Assembly: GCA_009778355.1 (NCBI GenBank)
Contig: WRJY01000334.1
Location: 1 to 25,883, forward strand
DNA length: 25,883 nt
Origin: Desulfovibrionaceae bacterium
GTDB lineage: Bacteria; Pseudomonadota; Gammaproteobacteria; Burkholderiales; Burkholderiaceae_C
Reading direction: 5' to 3'
Positions 1 through 9,900 of the stretch are shown here, one piece after another. The position numbers and the translations under genes were made by a program. The notes beneath the pieces were generated by a model. The model was not told the DNA's origin. It was given only the letters and a program-made list of their open reading frames with translations, and did not search any database. The first letter of the stretch is position 1; every line of letters starts with the position of its first letter.

Positions 1-2020
1 TTGGGGTCGGTGACGGTCACGGGGTTGCCGGCGGCGTCGTAGATGGTGCTGGTGGTGGCCGGGCCGGCCGCGGTTTGCTGGGTGCGGCTCTTTTGCCGGC
101 CTATGGCGTCCCATTCGTAGGCAATGGCGTGGCCGTTGCCGTCGGTTTCGCTGGTTTTGTTGCCGTCGGGGTCCCAGGTGGCCTGGCTGACTGGCCCCAG
201 GTTGTCTCGGCTGGCGGTTTGGCGGTTGAGGGCGTCGTAGTCGTACTGGATAGTGTTGCCGTTGGGCCAGGTTTCGCTGAGTTTGTTGCCGACTTTGTCG
301 TAGCTGTACTGGGTTGGGTTGCTTTCGCCGTCCTGGGCGATTTCTACCCAGTTGCGGGCGTTGTATTTCCACTTCCGGGCATGGCGCAGGGGGTCGGTGA
401 TTTGCAGTTTGTTGCCGACCCGGTCGTAGTCGATGTTGGTGATTTTGCTCAGGGCGTCGGTTTGCTTGACCAAGCGGCCGAGCGCGTCGTATTCGTAGCT
501 GGTGGTGTTGCCCAGTTCGTCGGTTTCGCTGGTTTTGTTGCCGTTGCGGTCCCAGGTGATGTGGCGATGGCTGGGGCCGGCGCTGGTGTCGATGGTTTGG
601 TCGGTCAGGCGGTTGAGGCGGTCAAAGACGCGGGTGGTGACGCGGCCTTCTTCGTCGGTTTCGCTGACTTTGTTGCCGTTGCCGTCGTAGTCGGCATGGG
701 TGGCGGTGTGGTCGTTGAGGTACGCGGTGTCGGTGCGCTGGTTCAGGACGTTGTAGGTGTACTTGGTTTGGCGACCGAGCGCGTCGGTTTCGAGGGTGAT
801 GTTGCCTGCGCCGTCGTACTCGTATTGGGTGACTTTGGCGGGGGTGGCCGGTTCGGTGCGGCGGATGAGGCGGTTGGCCGGATCGTATTCATAGGTGGTG
901 ACGTCGCCGCGCAGGTTGGTTTCGCTGGTCTTGTTGCCGTTGAAGTCCCAGGTGGTGTCCACGGCGCCGATGGGCAGGGCTTTGTGGACGACGCGGTTCA
1001 TGTCGTCGTACCGGTAGCTGGTGAGGCGGCCTTCTTCGTCGGTTTCGCTCACTTTGTTGCCCAGCAGGTCCCAGTCGGTGTGCCGCTTGCCGGACATTGG
1101 CGTGCCGGCGGCCAGGGTGAGGTCGGTTAACTGGTCGAGGGTGTTGTAGACCATCTCCGTTCTGCGGCTTTCGGCGTCGGTGATGCTGACCGGGCGGCCC
1201 CGGTTGTCGTAGGCGGTGGTGGTTGTGCCGATGGGGGCGATGACGTCGGTGCGCAGGCCGCGCCATTCGTAGTGAAATTGGGTGGCGTTGCCCAGCGCGT
1301 CGACTCTGCCCAGCACGTCGCCGTTGGTTGCAATGGCGTAGCTGACATGGCCTCCATCGGGCAGGTATTCGTCCGTGAGGTTGCCGCGCGCGTCGTATTT
1401 GAATGTGCTGGCGTTGCCGTTGCGGTCGGTCGCGCTCAGGCGCTTGCTTTTGATGTAGGGCGGCTCGGTTTGCGCCAGCCAGGTTTGCGCTGTGCTGGCG
1501 CCGCCTTGGCCCATGACTTGTTCGCTGGTTTGGTTGCCGTTGGCGTCGTAGGTGTATTTGGTGGTGACGTTGTTGGCGTCCACTTTGCTGAGCATGAGCA
1601 CGTCGTCGGTGGCCCAGGTCATGCTGGTGGTGCCGGCGGGGGCGTCGATGGCGAGCGGGTTGCCGTATTTGTTGAAGCTGTAGCGGGTGCTTGCGCCGCG
1701 GGCGTCGGTGACGTCGGTGACGGGCGCGTCTGTCGTGCCGCTGTAGGCAAAGGCGGTTTTGCCGGTGTCGGCGGCGATGATGGCGGCGACGGTGGATTCA
1801 AACGAGTTGATCTGGCCGTTGCCGAAGGTGCGCAGGACGGGGCCGCTGTTGTATTCAAATTGGGTGGTCTGGCTCAGCGCGTTGGTGACGCTTTGCAGCA
1901 GGTTGGCCTCGCCCAGCGGGTTGGCATAGTCGCCGTAGCTGTAGCTTTCGTTGAAGCTGGGTTCGTCTGTGCGGGTGATGGCAACGAGGTTGCCTGCGTC
2001 GTCGTATTCAAAGGCCAGGC
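1..2020 (-). repeat. YD (RHS) repeat array, about 25 degenerate copies
   Basis: The translated minus strand is a run of units of about 20 residues such as YEYDALGRLVKQTDALS and WDRNGNKTSETDELG. The DNA contains near-identical short blocks for the GNK-SETDE part: the plus-strand 15-mer ttcgtcggtttcgct occurs exactly at 516-530, 651-665 and 1034-1048, with close variants near 141, 265 and 907. The array continues past the left edge. YD repeats build the beta cocoon of RHS/Tc toxins. Confidence 0.93.
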
Positions 2021-5000
2021 CCACGTTGTCCGGGCCTTGCACGGTTTGCAATACGTTGACGGGGCCGCCGGTGTCTCTGAAGACGCGGGACTGGTAGGTC
2101 AATTGCAGGGTCTGGCCGTAGTCGTTGGCAACGCGCAGCAGGGGGGCGTTGATGCCGCTGTCGTAGGTGAGCGCGAGGGCGTTGCCGTTGGCGTCCACGA
2201 TGGAGTGCAAGGCCCATTGGCGTTTGCCGCCGACGTAGTCGAAGTGGTAGCGGGTTCCGTCCTTGGAGTAGAAGTCGTAGCTGTGGTCGCCAAAGTTGGG
2301 AATGAGGGTGCCGTGGTAGCCCCGGGCGGGGGTGAATGTGCCGTCGCCAGCGGGCAAAAAACGCACGAAGCCGCCATCGCCGGCGTTGATCAATATGTCG
2401 CCGCAGGCGGTGGTTTTGAGGGAGGCGTCAAAGTTGTGGCTCCAGTTGATGCCCAGCACGCCCACGGCGCCGGAGTTGCTCGACGAGTATGCCGGACGAA
2501 ATGCCAGTTGCGGGCCGCGCGCGGCTACGCCTATGCCGGGGCCGGAAAGAACGAGGCGGCCAGATTTGACGTTGACGCCGTTGATGAGGATGTTGCCGAC
2601 GGGTAGCGCGTCATTGAGGTCCAGCCGGGAGTAGATCTTGCCGGGGTTGGTTTCGACCGCGCCGTCTTTGTCGGCAACCGCGGTCAGGGTGAAGGCGTAG
2701 CCGTTTTTGGTGGGCAGCAGAGCGTCGGGCGCAAGGGCGATGCTGCCCGCGCCCACGTCAAAGTGCTGGGACGCCAGACGCACCGGGCTGCCCACGGGCA
2801 CAAGGTTGTTGTCGTCGTCGCTGAGCGCCACGGCTTCCAGGGTGAGGCTCGCGCCCTGGCTCAAAACAAAGTCCAACTGCCCGCCTTGCTCGCAAATGCG
2901 GTCGTTGGCTATGTCTACGTCGCGCAGCAAACGGGCCGATTTGTCGTAACTGGCGACGATGCGTTGCTTGAAGGGCAGGTCTTTTCTGTCGGAAACGATG
3001 TTGTCATTGATGTACGCACTGGCTTGGTAGTTTTTGGTAATGTCAAAGCGGTTGCCACGCTCGATCTGCGCGCTGCCTTGTTGCTGCTTGCTTGTCGAGG
3101 GGCGCACAGCGATGAGCTGATCGTTCTCAAACAGGAACATCTGGACGGCGGGAGCCTTGTATTCCGCCGGCTCTATCGTGAAGGGGATGTCGATGGGGTA
3201 GGTGTTGAAGCCACTGTCGGACAGGTACAGCCGAGTCGGGTCAATGCTTGCGTCGTCAACCACCGAGGTGATGGCGCCGATGCTGGCGCGTACGCCGAAG
3301 ACGGCGCCGGTAGCGTTGCGTTCACTAAAGGATTGTTCTTGTTCGTACTCGATCTCACATTTTGAGTCTGCTGTGCCGAACATATTGAAATATTTGTTTA
3401 TGAAAGTACCATTCGCGTTCCAGACCAGTTCATTTTTAGCGGGTGCGGGACCGGTTATCACATAGCTTTCCCATTCACCGGGACCTATCGAGGCTACACC
3501 CAGCGCGTTGCCGCCGGACGATACTTCCAACGTGACCGAGGCGGTTGTAAGAGGCGTCAACCGGCGAGTGCCCGTGCGCACGCACAGGTGTTGAGAATTC
3601 CAACCTATGTCAGGCATTTGAAGAATGAGTTTGAAACCGAAGGGTTTCTCATAACGCTTGCCAACGCCCGTCGCTGCACTGGGCTGGCCATCTTTGTCGA
3701 AGTAGGCCCAAGCCAAGCCGAACACATCACCGTATTCGTCGCAAGCATAGTTCACGTTGACTTGGATCGTTGCCGATAAATTACCCGCAGTCACCTGAAC
3801 CGGCGACACGGTGCCATTGGTAGGCCCGGGCGTGATGGTCAGGAAAGTCACGCCGCTGGTATCGCTTTTGTATGGACCATCCACAGTGGCCGGCGTGAGT
3901 GGAACAGGAGGATCACAATTGGCACTAGGGGACAAACCGACTCCCGAGACGGTCACATTGGCCACTGGGTTGGCGTATTGGTCCAGCACTTCAACGGAAT
4001 AGGACGTTTCCACTGTAGCCATGCCCGCGAAGGCCGATCCCTCACGGACCTGCTTGGTGTTGAGAACGGCCGGCACGTCCGGCAGCGCAAGCGCCGACAA
4101 GGGGCTTTCGGGTTTGAGCGTGCCCACGGAGGACGCCACAGTGGCGTCAAAGATGTTCAAACCGACTTGCGTGGAATAGGTGTCATCGCTGTTGCGCATG
4201 ATGTACACCGGGGAGGCCCCCGTGGATTGACCCAAGGTGATGGTGGCGGTGGCCACGCCCAGTACATTGGTGGTGCCGCTGGCGGGATTGACGTTGCCGC
4301 CGCCGCGCGAAGCCAGAAAGTTCACGCTGGCGCCCTTGACGGGCCGGCCATCCTTGTCGAGCACGCGCACGCTGAAGGGTTGCGTCAGTGTCTGACCGAC
4401 TGTGCCGCGCAGATCGGCATCGGCGTTCAAGATTTCAACGCGGACTCCGGACGATGGGTCATTGTTCGGTTCGTCGCCGTGGGCCGCAGCCAGGATGTCG
4501 GCCAGAAACTGCAGGGTCCAAGGTTCTTCCGTAGTGGCGCCGCCGGCGATGCCGCCCGACAGGTAGTAGCCGCTGGCGCCCGTGGCCGGGTCGCTGACGA
4601 TCCAGCCGGCGCCGCTCCAGGCGTTGTACGTCACGCCCTGGGCGGGGATTTCCACGTTGTAGCCCAGTTGCAGGAAGGATTGGAGGTCGGCGCGGGCGGC
4701 GTCAGGCAGCGGGAGCGCGGCCAGTTGCGGGGCGTTGGGTGAAGTCAGCGCGAGGATGTCGATGTCTTGCGCGCGCGCCAGGGCGATGAGCTTGTCGGCG
4801 GAGATGGAATCGACTCCAAACTGAGACTTGAATACGTTGTGTTCCAGCGAGGAGCCGGCCAGGCCGATGGCGGTCAGCAGGTCGCGCGCGCCCGACGCGG
4901 CGGCAACCTCCGTGGGGTGGGCGGCGGCGTCGATGGTGACGCCCTTCCACTCCAGGGTGTAAGGCACGCCATTGACGCTGTAGGCGTTCAGGGCATTGCT

Positions 5001-6977
5001 GACGATAGTGACCGACGGGGCCGGGCGGACGATGGCCGCGCCGCTCAGTTGCGCGGCGGCGGCCTCGAAATCGCTCCATTGCGCTTCGTATCGCTGAATG
5101 ATGCCGTCGAGCAGGCGGGCGGCGTCGTATTCGCTGTCGCTGGGCGAGGGCGTGGGGCTGCGCGCGACGCCCGATTGCCCGACGCCGATGGCGTGGTAGG
5201 CGCCGACCAGAAAACTTTGCTCGATGCTTTGCGTGGACGCTGGCGTCTGAATGTCCAGGCGGAATTTGACGGCGCTGCCGCCAGCCAGGGGCGTCAGGCC
5301 AACGCTGCGCTGAAAGCCATCCAGGCGCAATTCCGGGCGCAACTGAAACAGGTAGACGGGCGCCAGGTCCAGCCCGCCGGCAGCCAGGATGGCGCGGTGG
5401 TCGGCCAGTTCGGCGGGGATGTAGTTGATGGTGGCCCGCTGGTTGAACAGTTGGTGAATCGGCAGGGTGATGTCCAGGCCAGCGTTGCCGGCGCCGGCTG
5501 CGTCGTCGAATACGCGAATGCGCGCGCTGCCTTGCAAGGCAGCCGGCAAGGCAGCCGATTCGGCGGTGACGGCCACCACGGAGAAGGCCAGGGTGTTGGG
5601 CAACAGGCCCAGAGTCTGGGGTTTGATGGGCGCCGGGGCGACGGCATCGTCGTAAGCCGAGGGGGACGATTGATCCGGCAGCCGCGCGATGACTTGGGCG
5701 CGCAGGTAGGCGCCGAAGTCCGAATCCTGGGGGGCCGAACGGTATTGGGTCAGCAGGCTCTGCCAGTCCAGGCCCAGGCCGGACAGGCTTGCGCCGCCTG
5801 GCGCGGGCTGCAAGGTTTTGTAGAACACGTCCAGCGGCAGCCAGGTCTTGCCGGTGGCGTCGAGCACGATGCCGCGGTAGTTGGTGTAAGGCACTTGCAC
5901 CGCAACCCAGGTGTGCTCGATGCGCACCAGGGCCACGCGCCCGCCCTGCACTACCGGGGTATAGGCGATGCCGGCCTTGGCGAGCAGGTCGGGCACGAGG
6001 CTGGGGTCGGCCAGACCCGCCGTGTTGGCGACGGCCTCGACGCTGACTTCAGCCACGCCTTGCACGTAACGCGCGGGCGCGCCGGCGGCGCGCAGCATGG
6101 CGATCAGCAGCGAAGCCTGATCGACCGCGTTGCCCGAGCCGGTGCGCAGGACGCCGAGCGCGCCCTTGACGCTGCCGGTGTACCACTGGCTGCGCACGTT
6201 GTTGCGCACGTATTCGTAGATGCGCACGTAGTCGTAGCCCAGTTCCTGGGTCTTGGCGAGGATTTCGTCATTGAGCGGCGCTTCGGGCGAGTCGGCCAGG
6301 TCTTCGGGGTCGGCACTGGCGTCTTGCTCGTCTTCGTAGCTGGGGATGATGGCGGGACTGGCAAGCGGCGCGCGGGCGGCCAGCGCCAAGGGGCGCACCG
6401 GCAGCAGGGCGGCGCGCAGTACCGGGGCGCTGCCTTGCCCCTGGCTGGTGGCCTGGAGCGTTTGGCGCAGCGCCGTCAGGGCTTGGGTTTGCTGGTCGGC
6501 GTCGCCGTCCAGGGCGGCGACTGCCGCGGTCAGTTGTTGCAATAGCTGTTCGAGTTGCGCTTGCACCGCGGCGCGACGCGCCTCGAAGGCCGAGGGGAGC
6601 GACGGGTCGGCCAGTTTGGCTTTGAGGTCCTGGCTGTCGCTTTGCACCAGCATGGCGCTTGCGCGCACTTGTTCGTGGGCCAGCTTGATGCCGGCGATGT
6701 CTCCGGCATTGACGGCAGCCGACAGCGTCGCCAAAGCCTGGGCCAGTTGTTTGCCGGTGGTGTTGCGCGCGGCTATGTTGCCGCCGGCGCGACTGTCCAG
6801 GTTTTGCAGCAGGGCCGAAGCGTCACGACCGGCGGATATGGCGTCGATGACCGCTTGTTGTGTCGCGCTTTGCGTGGCCGCATCTTGCGCGGCCCAAACA
6901 GACGCGCCCGCGATCAACGCGGCGCCCAGCAGGGCCACCTTGCGCAAAGCTCGCCAAAAAACCGGAATGCTCATCAT
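1..6977 (-). CDS. Exported RHS/YD-repeat protein with transglutaminase-like domain (3' end outside window)
   Basis: The frame is open from the ATG at 6977 to the left edge, giving 2,325 visible residues. Residues 1-29 form a signal peptide (basic RALRK, hydrophobic core, SVWA before AQ). A helical segment follows to about 210. The transglutaminase-like region (about 240-390) keeps His355 and Asp373 but has Ala284 where the catalytic Cys belongs. A middle region to about 845 contains the DPATG...GG motif. Two Ig-like domains lie at about 846-1080, then a beta-rich part I cannot assign, then an RHS entry domain near 1,470-1,560 (LGINWSHNFD) and about 25 YD repeats in the same frame to the edge. 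The start is fixed by a strong Shine-Dalgarno; a second ATG follows at once and could also serve. RHS proteins typically form a hollow beta shell around a C-terminal cargo, often a toxin; that end is not visible. I infer that it is exported by the Sec route. Confidence 0.93.
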   Translation of the reverse strand, partial: MMSIPVFWRALRKVALLGAALIAGASVWAAQDAATQSATQQAVIDAISAGRDASALLQNLDSRAGGNIAARNTTGKQLAQALATLSAAVNAGDIAGIKLAHEQVRASAMLVQSDSQDLKAKLADPSLPSAFEARRAAVQAQLEQLLQQLTAAVAALDGDADQQTQALTALRQTLQATSQGQGSAPVLRAALLPVRPLALAARAPLASPAIIPSYEDEQDASADPEDLADSPEAPLNDEILAKTQELGYDYVRIYEYVRNNVRSQWYTGSVKGALGVLRTGSGNAVDQASLLIAMLRAAGAPARYVQGVAEVSVEAVANTAGLADPSLVPDLLAKAGIAYTPVVQGGRVALVRIEHTWVAVQVPYTNYRGIVLDATGKTWLPLDVFYKTLQPAPGGASLSGLGLDWQSLLTQYRSAPQDSDFGAYLRAQVIARLPDQSSPSAYDDAVAPAPIKPQTLGLLPNTLAFSVVAVTAESAALPAALQGSARIRVFDDAAGAGNAGLDITLPIHQLFNQRATINYIPAELADHRAILAAGGLDLAPVYLFQLRPELRLDGFQRSVGLTPLAGGSAVKFRLDIQTPASTQSIEQSFLVGAYHAIGVGQSGVARSPTPSPSDSEYDAARLLDGIIQRYEAQWSDFEAAAAQLSGAAIVRPAPSVTIVSNALNAYSVNGVPYTLEWKGVTIDAAAHPTEVAAASGARDLLTAIGLAGSSLEHNVFKSQFGVDSISADKLIALARAQDIDILALTSPNAPQLAALPLPDAARADLQSFLQLGYNVEIPAQGVTYNAWSGAGWIVSDPATGASGYYLSGGIAGGATTEEPWTLQFLADILAAAHGDEPNNDPSSGVRVEILNADADLRGTVGQTLTQPFSVRVLDKDGRPVKGASVNFLASRGGGNVNPASGTTNVLGVATATITLGQSTGASPVYIMRNSDDTYSTQVGLNIFDATVASSVGTLKPESPLSALALPDVPAVLNTKQVREGSAFAGMATVETSYSVEVLDQYANPVANVTVSGVGLSPSANCDPPVPLTPATVDGPYKSDTSGVTFLTITPGPTNGTVSPVQVTAGNLSATIQVNVNYACDEYGDVFGLAWAYFDKDGQPSAATGVGKRYEKPFGFKLILQMPDIGWNSQHLCVRTGTRRLTPLTTASVTLEVSSGGNALGVASIGPGEWESYVITGPAPAKNELVWNANGTFINKYFNMFGTADSKCEIEYEQEQSFSERNATGAVFGVRASIGAITSVVDDASIDPTRLYLSDSGFNTYPIDIPFTIEPAEYKAPAVQMFLFENDQLIAVRPSTSKQQQGSAQIERGNRFDITKNYQASAYINDNIVSDRKDLPFKQRIVASYDKSARLLRDVDIANDRICEQGGQLDFVLSQGASLTLEAVALSDDDNNLVPVGSPVRLASQHFDVGAGSIALAPDALLPTKNGYAFTLTAVADKDGAVETNPGKIYSRLDLNDALPVGNILINGVNVKSGRLVLSGPGIGVAARGPQLAFRPAYSSSNSGAVGVLGINWSHNFDASLKTTACGDILINAGDGGFVRFLPAGDGTFTPARGYHGTLIPNFGDHSYDFYSKDGTRYHFDYVGGKRQWALHSIVDANGNALALTYDSGINAPLLRVANDYGQTLQLTYQSRVFRDTGGPVNVLQTVQGPDNVGLAFEYDDAGNLVAITRTDEPSFNESYSYGDYANPLGEANLLQSVTNALSQTTQFEYNSGPVLRTFGNGQINSFESTVAAIIAADTGKTAFAYSGTTDAPVTDVTDARGASTRYSFNKYGNPLAIDAPAGTTSMTWATDDVLMLSKVDANNVTTKYTYDANGNQTSEQVMGQGGASTAQTWLAQTEPPYIKSKRLSATDRNGNASTFKYDARGNLTDEYLPDGGHVSYAIATNGDVLGRVDALGNATQFHYEWRGLRTDVIAPIGTTTTAYDNRGRPVSITDAESRRTEMVYNTLDQLTDLTLAAGTPMSGKRHTDWDLLGNKVSETDEEGRLTSYRYDDMNRVVHKALPIGAVDTTWDFNGNKTSETNLRGDVTTYEYDPANRLIRRTEPATPAKVTQYEYDGAGNITLETDALGRQTKYTYNVLNQRTDTAYLNDHTATHADYDGNGNKVSETDEEGRVTTRVFDRLNRLTDQTIDTSAGPSHRHITWDRNGNKTSETDELGNTTSYEYDALGRLVKQTDALSKITNIDYDRVGNKLQITDPLRHARKWKYNARNWVEIAQDGESNPTQYSYDKVGNKLSETWPNGNTIQYDYDALNRQTASRDNLGPVSQATWDPDGNKTSETDGNGHAIAYEWDAIGRQKSRTQQTAAGPATTSTIYDAAGNPVTVTDP
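3735..4440 (-). other. Two Ig-like (Big_1/invasin-like) domains in the RHS protein
   Basis: The first domain (about 4140-4440) begins VRVEILNADADLRGTVGQTL and has the Big_1 pattern: a V-LDKDGRPVKGASVNFLA strand pair, then a G-ATATITLG ending. The second (about 3735-4060) has a similar EVLDQYANPVANVTVSGVG core. Such domains usually act as spacers on surface proteins. Below about 3735 the sequence becomes more AT-rich and I cannot assign it. Confidence 0.6.
4450..5800 (-). other. Middle region of RHS protein, ending in DP-TG...GG motif
   Basis: This stretch joins the transglutaminase-like domain to the Ig-like domains (residues about 390-843). It contains SSLEHNVFKSQFGVDSISAD, and near 4540-4610 a glycine-rich motif reading WIVSDPATGASGYYLSGG followed by IAGG. 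I associate this pattern with other transglutaminase/RHS proteins, but I know of no assigned function. The double glycines just before the first Ig-like domain could be a hinge or a processing site; that is speculation. Confidence 0.5.
5850..6260 (-). other. Transglutaminase-fold domain, catalytic Cys replaced by Ala
   Basis: Within the RHS protein, the segment GSGNAVDQASLLIAML, continuing into RAAGAPARYVQGV, matches the bacterial transglutaminase-like core, where the usual pattern is G-x-G-D-C-x-D-x-A followed by LLRAxGIPARYV. Residue 284, in the Cys slot, is Ala (codon at 6126-6128). The other two positions of the triad are kept: His355 in EHTWVAVQV and Asp373 in VLDATGKTW. The fold is therefore well supported, but classical Cys-dependent catalysis is not expected. 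It may act as a binding or structural domain. My recollection is that other RHS proteins with this N-terminal domain also lack the Cys. Confidence 0.8.
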
Positions 6978-6991
6978 CTTGCCTCCCTCCT
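6974..6991 (-). promoter_or_regulatory. ATGA stop-start overlap with strong Shine-Dalgarno
   Basis: On the minus strand AGGAGGGAGG (6991-6982) is followed by CAAG and then ATGATG. The TGA stop of the giant gene (6976-6974) overlaps the first ATG of the RHS gene (6977-6975). The first AGGAGG core sits 8 bases from that ATG, an ideal spacing. This predicts translational coupling of the two proteins. Confidence 0.9.
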
Positions 6992-9900
6992 GAAGACCCC
7001 GCGGGCGCCCAGAACCATGAATAGACACAACAGGAAGAGCATGATGTTTTTCATGGGCCAAACGGGGATCGGCACGGGGTTCCGTGGCACGGGGGTGAGC
7101 GGCGCGGGGGTATCGGTCGTCATGAAGAAGATGATTTGTTCCGCCTGGTTGCCGGCCAGGTCACGGGCCGTGATTTGCAACTGGTGCATGCCAAGACTGA
7201 TTGCGATCTGGCCCGGGCTGATGGGCTGCCCATCCAGGGTGCTCACGACGCTATCCAGATGGAGATCGGTGACCCGGAACCAGATGATCTGATCGGCCGG
7301 ATAGCTGCCTCCATCGGCCACGCTGAGCTGGTCGATGACCGGCGGCGTGTTGTCCACGATGAACGCGCGCGTCACATCGGGGTAGCTGACGCCGCCGGCA
7401 TCGACCGCGCGCACCCGCAGCGTGACGGGGCCATCGGCCCGGTTGGGAACGGGTGCGTCGTACCCGCCGTTGCCCAGCGGGTGCATGGCGGTGTAACCGG
7501 CGCTGCCGTCGATGGCCATTTCCAGATGGCTGACCTGGTCGAAGGGCAGGACGGAGGCTTGCACGGGCGAACCGGACTGAACGACGGCGTTGGCCGCCGG
7601 CGCGGCGATGGTGACGACGGGCGCGTCCGGGTTCGAGGCGGTCACCTCGAATTTGATGGAGACGATGGTTTCGTTGCCCGCCAGATCGCGTCCGGCGGCG
7701 GTCAGGGTGTAGGGGCCAGGCGCGGTAATGGCGCTGCCGGAGACATAGGGCTGCCCGTTGAGGGTGACGGAACTGCTGCTCAGATGAAGGTCGCTGATCG
7801 CCACAACGGCGCTGGCCGAACCGGGGTATTGCCCATCGTTGGCGACGCTGCTGATCACAATGTCGGGAGGCGTGTTGTCCACGGTGAACTGGCGCGCCTG
7901 CACCGGCGAGGTGTTGTTGGCGTTGTCGGTGGCGCGCACCGATGCGGCGTGCAGGCCGTCGGGCAAGCTGCCTATGTCGAGGATGTATTTGCCGGTGGTG
8001 GCCGAGACATCCATGCTGGTCCACGACGGGAGGGCGTCCAGTTTTTGCTCCACGCTGGCGACCCCGGAGTCGGTGTCTGTCGCCGAAACTATCAGCAACG
8101 CGCCGCTGCGGACATACGCCGCCTCGGCGGGCTGCTCGATAAAGACATCCGGCGGGGTGGCGTCGGCCACGGGCAGGCGGATGGAGAACTTGAGGGTGGA
8201 GGTCGAGGCGTTGCCCGCCTTGTCCTCGGCGTTGACAGTCAAGGTGTAATGGCCATTGGCGGCAATGGGCGTGCCGCTCGCGTAGGCAACGCCATTGAGC
8301 GTCGCCGAGCTGCCGAGCAATGCGGCGTCGGTCACGCTGATGACGGGGGTTACCGCCGCGCTGTAGCGGCCCGCCGAAACGCCCGTGATGGTGATGACGG
8401 GGGGCGTGTTGTCGACCGTGAAATGGCGCGCGCCGGTCGCCGCTTCGTTGCCCTGCGTGTCGGTGGCGCGCACCACGACGCTGTGCGGGCCCTCGGCCAG
8501 TTCGTCCAGCGAGGCCGTGTACAGGCCCGCAATGCCCTGGCTGGCGTCGATGGCCAGGGGATGGAAGGCGTCACCGTCGATGCTGAATTCCGCCGTCGCG
8601 ACGGCGGATTCCGCGTCCACGACGGTGGCGCTCAGTCCCGAAACGCCGCGCCGGATGTAGGCGTCCTCCAGCGGCGTTCTGATGTCGATCACGGGCGGGG
8701 TGACGTCGCCCGCGGTGGCCGAAACGCTGAAGCGCACCGTTTGGCTGGCGGTGTTGCCAGCCAGATCGATGGCGTCCACTTGCAGGACGTAGGCGCCTGC
8801 CTGGCTGATCTGGACGCCCGATACATAGGGAGCGCCATCGAGAAGAATCTGGGTGACGGACAGGTTCAGGTCGGTCACCAAAATGACGGGCGTCACCGGG
8901 TCGGTGTAGGCGGCGGCGTCCGCAACCCCGGAAATGGCAATCACGGGAGGCACGCTGTCCACGACAAAATCGCTTCGCACGGGTTGCGAGACGTTGCCGG
9001 AGTTGTCGGTGGCGCGCGCCGCGACTTGGTGCGCACCGTCCGGCAGCGGCGGCAGAACGCCAACGTAGTTGGATTGCACCGGGTCGGACAAGGTCATGGC
9101 CAGCCAGTTGCCGCCATCGACCTGGAATTCGACGCTGCGCACGCCGGAGAGCAGGTCGGTGGCCGCCGCCAGCACCGACTGCGCCGCGCGCAGGTAGGCG
9201 CCATTGACGGGCTGATTGATCAGCACCGTCGGCGGGTCCAGCTCGAACACGGTGACTTCCCGCTGCTTGAGCAGGTCGGGCGCGCGCAGTTGGAGCCACA
9301 ACGCGCCGATGGGCATGCCGGCAGCGGAGAAACTGAAAGCCGCGCGCGCTTCGGCGCCCGGCGCCAACCCGGCAAGGTCCTGCATCTGGCTCGCCAAGAC
9401 CGTGTTCGAGCGCGGGTCGATCACGTCCACCTCGTATTGCAGGCTGCCCAGATCGGCCCCGCCCGCGTTGGTCAGAACCGCCGTGCCGGAAATATTGCCC
9501 GTGTAGAGCACGCTGGCGCGGTCGAGTTCGATGTCACCGGCCAACGCGGCGACCGGGCTGGCTGCCGCGACGATGTCGAATGCGGCGCTGGCGCGGGCGA
9601 TTTCCTGCCCTCCGAACCCAACGCTCAACTCGACCGTGTAGGTTCCGAGAGACAGGTTCGCGGTATCGAGCGTCTTGGCCAATTCGGTTGCCGAGACCAG
9701 ACCGATGGAATCCAGCGTTTCCAACACGGCAATTCCTTGCGCGTTGCGCACGCGAATGGCGGCCTGCGCCAGGCTGGTGGTTGGAGAACTGCCCGCCGGG
9801 TCGATTTGCGCGACGATGCGCGCCGCGCTGCCCAGCGCATAGGCAGCGCGGTCGCTGTTGACTCTGGCGCTGGCCTGCACGTTGGGCGTAACCTGGAATG

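Noticed and set aside
1..1100. Regular short DNA repeats suggesting a CRISPR array
   Set aside because: Spacing is irregular, copies are degenerate and the whole stretch is coding for YD repeats.
75..2606. Long plus-strand frames opposite the YD array (75-1130 and 1272-2606)
   Set aside because: The minus strand shows in-frame YD motifs throughout, while the plus-strand peptides are V/G/A-rich shadows of the repeats.
3580..3600. Possible frameshift in the AT-richer part of the RHS gene
   Set aside because: Checked by hand: codons around 3582-3599, 3333-3371 and 2280-2291 are in the same frame as the start at 6977 and the YD repeats at the left edge.
4767..6545. Plus-strand open frame of 592 codons
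   Set aside because: It lies antisense to the RHS N-terminal half, which has clear domains; the plus-strand peptide has none.
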